Shown here piece by piece: positions 58,133-64,000 of a stretch of 64,000 bases of DNA. The first letter of the stretch is position 1; the number at the start of each line of letters is the position of its first letter. Under the pieces are notes generated by a model. That model had not been told where the DNA came from. It did no database searches and was given only the letters and a program-made list of their open reading frames with translations. This DNA comes from Advenella sp048381675 (lineage in GTDB: Bacteria; Pseudomonadota; Gammaproteobacteria; Burkholderiales; Burkholderiaceae_B). Made by a program: the position numbers and the translations under genes. The stretch is from NCBI RefSeq assembly GCF_048381675.1, contig NZ_JBLWIS010000011.1, positions 1-64,000 of the forward strand, in the 5' to 3' direction.

Positions 58133-59320
58133 ATGAGGCATTTTCCACGTATAGAGCGACTTCCTCCGTATATTTTCAATATTACCGGAGAGCTGAAGAT
58201 GGCGGCGCGCCGGCGTGGCGAAGATATTATTGATATGTCCATGGGCAACCCGGACGGCCCCACTCCGGAACATATTGTCAAGAAAATGGTAGAAGCGGCC
58301 GAGCGGCCTAATACGCATGGTTATTCTGTTTCCAAGGGTATTCCGCGTTTGCGCAAGGCCATCACCGACTGGTACCTGCATCGTTATCAAATTTCTTTTG
58401 ACCCCGACAAGGAAGCCATCGTAACTATTGGCTCAAAAGAAGGTCTGGCGCATTTAATGCTGGCCACCCTTGATCGTGGTGATACTGTCCTGGTACCTAA
58501 TCCCAGCTACCCCATCCATATTTATGGTGCGGTCATTGCCGGTGCCAATATCCGTTCCGTGCCCATGACACCCGGCACCGATTTTTTCGAGGAAATCGAA
58601 AAGGCGGTACGCGAGTCCATTCCAAAGCCAAAAATGATGATCCTGGGCTTTCCCAGCAATCCAACTGCGCAATGTGTAGAACTGCCATTTTTCGAGCGTG
58701 TGGTCAAACTGGCCAAAGAGCACGACATTATTGTTGTGCATGACCTGGCTTACGCTGACATCACATTCGATGGCTATGTAGCGCCGTCCATCATGCAAGT
58801 GCCCGGTGCCAAAGATGTGGCTGTCGAGTTCTTTACCATGAGCAAAAGCTATAACATGGCTGGCTGGCGTATTGGGTTCATGGTGGGCAATGAAGAAATT
58901 GTCAACGCACTGGCGCGCATGAAAAGCTACCATGATTATGGTACTTTCACGCCGATCCAGGTTGGTGCCATCGCTGCCCTTGAAGGTCCGCAGGACTGTG
59001 TCAAGGAAGTGGTTGCCCAGTACCAGAAACGTCGTGATGTTTTATGCAAAGGTTTGCATGAGGCGGGCTGGATGGTTGAGGTCCCCAAAGCATCCATGTA
59101 TATTTGGGCCGCGATCCCGGAACCCTACAAACATATGGGCTCCCTGGAGTTTTCCAAAAAAGTGCTGGCCGAAGCCAAGGTGGCGGTTTCTCCTGGCGTC
59201 GGTTTTGGCGAGTATGGTGATAATTATGTTCGTTTTGCCCTTATCGAAAATGAGCAGCGCATTCGCCAGGCAATCCGTGGTATCAAGGAAATGTTCAGGA
59301 AGGACGGGTATCTCAAATGA
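58133..59320 (+). CDS. alaC: Alanine-forming aminotransferase AlaC
   Basis: This PLP aminotransferase of 395 residues interconverts pyruvate and alanine with glutamate. The opening FPRIERLPPYIFNITGELKM leads into AARRRGEDIIDMSMGNPDGP, which matches AlaC closely. The PLP lysine is in FFTMSKSYNMAGWRIGFMVG. I chose ATG 58133, seven bases after AAAAGGTG, over GTG 58124 inside the ribosome site. Its stop overlaps the hom start (ATGA). Confidence 0.95.
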   Translation: MRHFPRIERLPPYIFNITGELKMAARRRGEDIIDMSMGNPDGPTPEHIVKKMVEAAERPNTHGYSVSKGIPRLRKAITDWYLHRYQISFDPDKEAIVTIGSKEGLAHLMLATLDRGDTVLVPNPSYPIHIYGAVIAGANIRSVPMTPGTDFFEEIEKAVRESIPKPKMMILGFPSNPTAQCVELPFFERVVKLAKEHDIIVVHDLAYADITFDGYVAPSIMQVPGAKDVAVEFFTMSKSYNMAGWRIGFMVGNEEIVNALARMKSYHDYGTFTPIQVGAIAALEGPQDCVKEVVAQYQKRRDVLCKGLHEAGWMVEVPKASMYIWAAIPEPYKHMGSLEFSKKVLAEAKVAVSPGVGFGEYGDNYVRFALIENEQRIRQAIRGIKEMFRKDGYLK

Positions 59321-60627
59321 ATTTAAATCCAATTAGGGTAGGGCTGCTTGGGTTCGGTGTTGTTGGTGGTGGCACTTATTCGGTGTTAACCCGTAACGCG
59401 GAAGAAATTGCCCGCCGGGCCGGTCGCGACATCGAGGTTGTGCGCGTGGCAACCCGTACGCCTTCCAAAGCGAAAGCCGTGTTTGGTGAAGCCTTGCCTG
59501 TTGATGATGATCTCATAGGCCTGGTTTCCGATCCCAGCATTGATATTGTGGTTGAATTGATCGGTGGTGATACCCTTGCGCGAGAGCTAGTCATGCAGGC
59601 CATTGCCAATGGCAAACATGTGGTAACGGCCAACAAGGCTTTGCTGGCCAAGCACGGCAACGAAATTTTTGCCGCAGCCAGCAAGAAGGGTGTCATGGTT
59701 GCCTTCGAGGCAGCTGTTGCAGGTGGGGTCCCCATCGTCAAGGCCATTCGTGAAGGCCTTACCGCCAACCGTATCCAGTGGGTGGCTGGCATTATCAATG
59801 GCACCACCAACTTTATCCTCAGTGAAATGCGCCAGCGTGGCCTGCCTTTCGAGACCGTTCTGTCAGAAGCACAGCGCCTGGGTTACGCCGAAGCCGATCC
59901 AACCTTTGATGTTGAAGGGGTTGATGCAGCGCATAAGCTTACTTTGCTGGCTTCTTTGGCGTTTGGGATTCGCATCCAGTTTGAGAAGGCCTACATCGAA
60001 GGTATTACCGCGCTTAAGCAAGAAGACATTACGCATGCCGAGCGCCTTGGTTACCGTATCAAGTTGCTGGGTATTGCCAAACGTCGTCCCAATGGCATCG
60101 AGTTGCGGGTACATCCAACCCTGGTGCCTGCCAGTAAATTGATTGCTAATGTGGAAGGCGCCATGAACGCGGTGCTGGTCAAGGGTGATGCGATTGGCGA
60201 AACCCTGTACTACGGTGCTGGCGCCGGTGCTGAACCCACCGCATCTGCGGTGGTGGCCGATCTGGTTGATGTAACCCGCATGCATACGTCCGATCCCGAA
60301 AACCGGGTGCCGCATCTAGCTTTCCAGCCTGATGCGTTGGCTGATTTTGATATTCTTCCGATTAGCGAAATCAGGACATCTTACTATTTGCGCTTTACGG
60401 TTGAAGACCGTCCTGGTGTACTAGCTGATTTAACCCGAATCCTGGCAGACAAGTCCATCTCCATCAACTCCATGGTGCAGGAGCAAAAAGGAGCGGATAG
60501 TGCATCTATCATTATCCTGACGCATGAAGCGCGCGAAGGGGATGTGGTTAATGCCATTCGCCAGATTGAAAACCTTGGCTTTGTCCATTCATCTGTAACT
60601 CGTATCCGTTTGGAAAATCTATCATGA
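59317..60627 (+). CDS. hom: Homoserine dehydrogenase
   Basis: This 436-residue enzyme reduces aspartate semialdehyde to homoserine. It has the NAD(P) loop GLLGFGVVGGGTYSVL near the start. The catalytic domain contains GIINGTTNFILSEM and GYAEADPTFDVEGVDAAHKL. A C-terminal ACT domain from about 350 starts YYLRFTVEDRPGVLADLTRI and probably mediates threonine feedback. It overlaps both neighbours by four bases. Confidence 0.97.
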   Translation: MNLNPIRVGLLGFGVVGGGTYSVLTRNAEEIARRAGRDIEVVRVATRTPSKAKAVFGEALPVDDDLIGLVSDPSIDIVVELIGGDTLARELVMQAIANGKHVVTANKALLAKHGNEIFAAASKKGVMVAFEAAVAGGVPIVKAIREGLTANRIQWVAGIINGTTNFILSEMRQRGLPFETVLSEAQRLGYAEADPTFDVEGVDAAHKLTLLASLAFGIRIQFEKAYIEGITALKQEDITHAERLGYRIKLLGIAKRRPNGIELRVHPTLVPASKLIANVEGAMNAVLVKGDAIGETLYYGAGAGAEPTASAVVADLVDVTRMHTSDPENRVPHLAFQPDALADFDILPISEIRTSYYLRFTVEDRPGVLADLTRILADKSISINSMVQEQKGADSASIIILTHEAREGDVVNAIRQIENLGFVHSSVTRIRLENLS

Positions 60628-62033
60628 GATATGTTTCTACCCGTGGTGGGATGGCAGCCCTTCCTTTTTCTGAAATCCTGCTAGAGGGCCTGGCCCGTGA
60701 TGGCGGTCTTGCCATACCCGAAAGCCTTCCCCAGGTTAGCCGTGAAATGCTGGCCTCCTGGCGCAGCCTTTCATATGCAGACCTGGCTACCCAGGTATTG
60801 AAGCTGTTTATTACAGATATTCCCGAAGCGGACTTGTCCAAGCTTACCCATGCGGCTTATAACGGGCAGGTATTTAACAGCGAAGCTATTGTACCGCTTA
60901 AGCCGCTTGGCAGTGGCCTGACTTTGGTTGGTCTTTCCGAAGGGCCAACGCTGGCATTCAAGGATATGGCCATGCAGTTTCTGGGGCAGGTGTTTGAATA
61001 TGTCCTGGCTCGCAAAAATACCACCATCAATATCCTGGGGGCCACTTCGGGCGATACAGGTTCGGCTGCTGAATATGCCTTGCGTGGCAAGAAAGGCGTA
61101 TCGGTCTTCATGCTGTCCCCTTATGGCCGCATGAGCGATTTTCAGCGTGCGCAAATGTACTCCTTGCAAGATGAAAACATTCACAACCTGTCTGTACATG
61201 GCGTGTTTGATGATTGCCAGGACATTGTCAAGGTATTGGCCTCAGACCTCGAGTTCAAGGAAAAATATCATATTGGCGCCGTAAACTCCATTAACTGGGC
61301 ACGTATTTCAGCCCAGGTGGTTTATTATTTTTGGGCTTGGCTGCGCGCTACCGGCACTGAAGACCAGCAAGTTTCTTTTGCCGTTCCTTCCGGTAACTTC
61401 GGCAATATTCTGTCTGGACATATTGCCCGCAGCATGGGTTTGCCAATTCGCCGTCTGGTTTTGGCTACAAATGAAAACAACGTATTGGAAGAGTTCTTCC
61501 GTACCGGTGTGTATAAACCCCGTTCTGCCGAACAAACTTTTGCTACTTCCAGCCCGTCCATGGACATTTCCAAAGCCTCCAATTTTGAGCGCTTTGTTTA
61601 TGATCTGGTTGGACAGGATGCCAGCAAAGTCAAGGGTTTGTGGGAGTCCCTTGAGCGCAATGGTTCATTCGACCTTAGCGAGCTTAAGCCATTGTTTGAA
61701 GAAAAGTTCGGTTTTGTCGGAGGGCAAAGTACGCACGCCGATCGCTTGCAAACCATCAAAGCGGTTTATGAGCAGGAAAATGTACTTATCGACCCCCATA
61801 CCGCTGATGCGGTAAAAGTTGCCCGCCAGTATCAGGAAGAGGGTATTCCGATGCTAGTGCTTGAAACCGCACTGCCTGCCAAGTTTAGTGAAACCATTGA
61901 AGAGGCCATTGGCCAGCCGGCACCGGTGCCCGCGCATTTGAAAGGTTTGGCAGATTTGCCACAGAAAGTGACGGTCATGGACTGCAATGTTGAACAAGTG
62001 CGTTCCTATATTCAGGCGCACGTACAGTTGTAA
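60624..62033 (+). CDS. thrC: Threonine synthase
   Basis: This 469-residue PLP enzyme converts phosphohomoserine to threonine. The PLP lysine is in PTLAFKDMAMQFLG, near residue 113. The phosphate-binding loop is GATSGDTGSAAEYALRG and NSINWARISAQVVYYFWAW is typical. Homoserine kinase, which must act between hom and thrC, is not in the window. A UUCG hairpin follows. Confidence 0.97.
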   Translation: MRYVSTRGGMAALPFSEILLEGLARDGGLAIPESLPQVSREMLASWRSLSYADLATQVLKLFITDIPEADLSKLTHAAYNGQVFNSEAIVPLKPLGSGLTLVGLSEGPTLAFKDMAMQFLGQVFEYVLARKNTTINILGATSGDTGSAAEYALRGKKGVSVFMLSPYGRMSDFQRAQMYSLQDENIHNLSVHGVFDDCQDIVKVLASDLEFKEKYHIGAVNSINWARISAQVVYYFWAWLRATGTEDQQVSFAVPSGNFGNILSGHIARSMGLPIRRLVLATNENNVLEEFFRTGVYKPRSAEQTFATSSPSMDISKASNFERFVYDLVGQDASKVKGLWESLERNGSFDLSELKPLFEEKFGFVGGQSTHADRLQTIKAVYEQENVLIDPHTADAVKVARQYQEEGIPMLVLETALPAKFSETIEEAIGQPAPVPAHLKGLADLPQKVTVMDCNVEQVRSYIQAHVQL

Positions 62034-62042
62034 GGCATGTTT

Positions 62043-62064
62043 CAGGGGCACTTCGGTGCCCCTG
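62043..62064 (+). terminator. UUCG-tetraloop hairpin after thrC
   Basis: CAGGGGCAC (62043-62051) and GTGCCCCTG (62056-62064) enclose TTCG, an extra-stable tetraloop. Only TTC follows, so it may act as a weak terminator or an mRNA end. Confidence 0.6.
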
Positions 62065-62121
62065 TTCATATTGGGTTGCGCATGCGTGTATACGTTTTTT
62101 AATTAATGACACACTCCCTCC

Positions 62122-62505
62122 ATGATTCTTTTTACCCCAGGTAATTTTCTTGCGGTAGCCACCGGTGCGGCCCTTGGGGCCATTTTGCGCTGGGTGCTTG
62201 GGATTGCCTTTAATCAGGCGTCCTGGCCTTGGGGAACCTTGTTGGCTAATTGTCTGGGCGGGTTGTTAATTGGCATGCTGATTGGTTTTTTTTCCATTAA
62301 CGAGCACACGCCTGTATGGCTAAGGTTGTTTCTGGTTACCGGGTTCTTGGGCGGATTAACTACCTTTTCCACTTTTTCGGCAGAAACCCTGCAGTTTTTT
62401 CTCAAAGGGCAATGGTTGTGGGCGGGTGCCTATATAGGTATCAGCCTGACAAGCACTTTGCTACTGACGGTGGCCGGGATGTGGCTGATTCAGCAATTCA
62501 AATAA
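62122..62505 (+). CDS. crcB: Fluoride exporter CrcB/Fluc
   Basis: This 127-residue inner-membrane protein has four hydrophobic segments and forms dual-topology dimers that export fluoride. The signatures are GALGAILRWVLG near the start, TLLANCLGGLLIGM in helix 2 and TGFLGGLTTFSTFSAET in helix 3. The 57-base spacer before it is too short for a fluoride riboswitch with its own promoter. Confidence 0.95.
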   Translation: MILFTPGNFLAVATGAALGAILRWVLGIAFNQASWPWGTLLANCLGGLLIGMLIGFFSINEHTPVWLRLFLVTGFLGGLTTFSTFSAETLQFFLKGQWLWAGAYIGISLTSTLLLTVAGMWLIQQFK

Positions 62506-62549
62506 GCATTTATTGGTTTTTCCTATGATGGGCATAGATTTTATCTTAT

Positions 62550-62572
62550 AAGATATATATAATGTGTATCTT
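62550..62572. promoter_or_regulatory. NsrR operator overlapping the nnrS promoter
   Basis: The 23-base site has halves AAGATATATAT (62550-62560) and ATGTGTATCTT (62562-62572) around a central A. Nine of eleven positions are symmetric, and it fits the AAGATGCATTT dyad recalled for NsrR. A perfect TATAAT -10 box (62558-62563) lies inside, so binding would block transcription. nnrS follows and nsrR lies after it. Confidence 0.8.
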
Positions 62573-62607
62573 ATAGAGTGATGATAAAGCCAATAAAAGG
62601 TCAATAT

Positions 62608-63852
62608 ATGAGTACGCTTATTTCCATTTCCCCGCCTAGCAGCAAGAAAAAACCTGAAACCAGGATGACTGCCTTTCTGTCGTTGGGGTTCAGGCCGTTA
62701 TATATTGCCGGTGCAGCCTGGGCGCTAATCTCCATTTTACTGTGGGTTTTTACACCGCAATTCTTGCAGGGCAGTTTGAATGGGGTTTGGTGGCATGCCC
62801 ATGAAATGCTTTGGGCCTTTGTGGGTACCATTGCCGTTGCCTTTTTGCTAACGGCCAGTGCAACCTGGACCGGTTCCAATCCGATTAAAGGCATACCGTT
62901 GGCCATCTTAAGCCTTACCTGGCTAATTGCCCGCATTGCTTTTCTTGTGCCAGGCGACAGTATGTTCTTTACGGGCATGTTGTATGAGTTTTCGTTTTAT
63001 CTGGTGTCGGCAATTTGCCTGTCCAGGGTTATCCTGAAGGCCAAAAGCAAACGAAATTATGTCTTGCCTTGGGCCGTGCTGGGTTTGGGAATTATGGATC
63101 TGGTGTTCCTGATTACTTATCATCAGGACAAGTTTGATACATTAATGTCCTTTTTTGAGGTCGGCATTCTGTTCATGGTGCTGATTGCACTGTTAATTGC
63201 CCGCCGGGTTGTGCCATTTTTTGCCACCCGTAAAATCCAGGGACTGCAGATTCCCATGCATACCCGTTCTGGTTTGTATCAACTGATTGCCTGTGGGATT
63301 GCCATCTTCTTTGGTTTGCTATCCCTGCCCAAAATAATGGCGCTGTTTATTGGTATTGCCGGAGTGATTGCGATTGTTCAGGTTATCCAGTGGAAGCCTG
63401 CCAAGGTCTTGGGTGAGCCACTGCTTTGGGTATTGTATCTGGCTTATTTCTTTCTGGGCCTGGGCCTGGTTTTGGGTGCGCTGTATTTTGCGGGCGTCCG
63501 TCCTTCCATTATGGTTCGACCAGCCACTTATATCCACGTAATCGGCATGGGTGGTTTTTCTATCATGATTATCGGGATGCTTACCCGCACGGCTTTAGGC
63601 CATACCGGTAATCCCTTGAAAGCAAGCCGTTTAATGGTTGCCAGTTATGTATTGGTACTGGTCGCCACAATTAGCCGCCTGGCTGCCCTGTATCCTTCAG
63701 TGTATACCCAGCCCCTGTTACATTTGGCTGGCCTTGCCTGGATCCTGGCATTTGCTTTCTACCTTTGGCAGTTTGTTCCCCTGCTGACCCGTCCTCGTGC
63801 AGACCAGGCTTTTGATAAAGGTGGCCTGATCAAGCCCATGGAGAAGAAATGA
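62608..63852 (+). CDS. nnrS: NnrS family haem/copper membrane protein
   Basis: This protein of about 414 residues has about twelve hydrophobic segments and belongs to the NnrS family, which helps cells to resist nitric oxide stress. FLSLGFRPLYIAGAAWALIS at the start and WWHAHEMLWAFVG, with likely metal-binding histidines, are typical. Further on are RRVVPFFATRK and TRTALGHTGN. I chose ATG 62608 after AAAAGG over GTG 62578. It overlaps nsrR by ATGA. Confidence 0.92.
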   Translation: MSTLISISPPSSKKKPETRMTAFLSLGFRPLYIAGAAWALISILLWVFTPQFLQGSLNGVWWHAHEMLWAFVGTIAVAFLLTASATWTGSNPIKGIPLAILSLTWLIARIAFLVPGDSMFFTGMLYEFSFYLVSAICLSRVILKAKSKRNYVLPWAVLGLGIMDLVFLITYHQDKFDTLMSFFEVGILFMVLIALLIARRVVPFFATRKIQGLQIPMHTRSGLYQLIACGIAIFFGLLSLPKIMALFIGIAGVIAIVQVIQWKPAKVLGEPLLWVLYLAYFFLGLGLVLGALYFAGVRPSIMVRPATYIHVIGMGGFSIMIIGMLTRTALGHTGNPLKASRLMVASYVLVLVATISRLAALYPSVYTQPLLHLAGLAWILAFAFYLWQFVPLLTRPRADQAFDKGGLIKPMEKK

Positions 63853-64000
63853 GACTGACGGTCAGAACAGACTACGCTTTCAGGATGCTTTTGTATTTGG
63901 CCGTGCATTCTGACAGGCTTTGTACCATCAAGGAAATTGCCGATGCCTATCATATTTCAGAGCCGCACCTGATGAAAATTACCCATCAGTTAGGTCAGCT
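63849..64000 (+). CDS. nsrR: Rrf2-family nitric-oxide-sensing repressor NsrR (partial)
   Basis: Only the first 50 codons are in the window. MRLTVRTDYAFRMLLYLAVH and IKEIADAYHISEPHLMKI form the Rrf2 winged helix and match NsrR. The iron-sulphur cysteines lie beyond the edge. It probably represses nnrS and itself through the site at 62550-62572 until nitric oxide destroys its cluster. Confidence 0.88.
   Translation, partial: MRLTVRTDYAFRMLLYLAVHSDRLCTIKEIADAYHISEPHLMKITHQLGQ

Noticed and set aside
62065..62121. Fluoride riboswitch before crcB
   Set aside because: The 57-base spacer after the thrC hairpin is too short and shows no pseudoknot-like pattern.
1..64000. CRISPR arrays, insertion sequences, prophage genes or rRNA
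   Set aside because: No regularly spaced repeats, transposase-like or integrase-like proteins, phage structural genes or rRNA sequence were seen on either strand.

Overview
The window reads as a chromosomal segment of a moderate-GC betaproteobacterium, most likely Alcaligenaceae (Burkholderiales). The evidence is gene order and protein character: rpsF-priB-rpsR-rplI-dnaB with a betaproteobacterial PriB, xseB-ispA-dxs-folE2, alaC-hom-thrC, leuS-lptE-holA-proA, and the pyrG-kdsA-eno-ftsB group. The species cannot be fixed by reading alone. Most of the window is ordinary core genome. Accessory interest lies in a catabolic/uptake cluster (1.8-8.4 kb), a transporter-regulator insertion (14.5-16.7 kb) and a triplicated unknown two-gene module (22.6-30.2 kb).

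Layout. 0-1.5 kb: a PPK2 kinase and two identical tRNA-Asn genes, each with its own promoter and terminator. 1.8-8.4 kb: alcohol dehydrogenase, TRAP small and large permeases, aldehyde dehydrogenase, TRAP binding protein and a PcaR-type IclR regulator. Two GTGCGAT direct repeats over the promoter look like that regulator's operator. 8.4-11.7 kb: sparse region with a small membrane protein, a YciI-like protein, a frameshifted oxidoreductase-like protein, Hsp20 and a cupin. 11.9-18.4 kb: pyrG (behind a 20-codon upstream ORF and a possible attenuator), kdsA, an MFS exporter with a MarR regulator, eno and ftsB. 18.4-22.4 kb, minus strand: an isolated TadE-like pseudopilin, hslO, a gamma carbonic anhydrase and an AMP-binding protein that has lost key motifs.

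22.6-30.2 kb, minus strand: three tandem copies of a two-gene cassette. The first gene (B) encodes an exported protein of about 330 residues. The second (A) encodes an exported protein of about 500 residues with a Gly/Ala-rich hydrophobic segment and a conserved C-terminal domain. B and A overlap by ATGA in every copy. I recognise neither family; this is the best candidate here for an undescribed system. The cassettes follow rlmL and an RDD membrane protein and may be cotranscribed with them.

30.4-40.5 kb, mostly minus strand: rlmL, hemJ, proA, holA, lptE, leuS, a LuxR solo, a small lipoprotein and a LOG-family protein whose start codon overlaps that of divergent polA. 40.5-47.5 kb: polA, htpX, an EamA transporter, sseA and a Rieske oxygenase. 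47.7-55 kb: isoprenoid and folate genes, then ribosomal protein and replication genes. 55-58 kb, minus strand: a PIN-PhoH ATPase, bcp and an Mth938-like protein. 58-64 kb: alaC-hom-thrC, crcB, and nnrS with the start of nsrR behind a clear NsrR operator. No CRISPR array, insertion sequence, rRNA or phage gene was seen.
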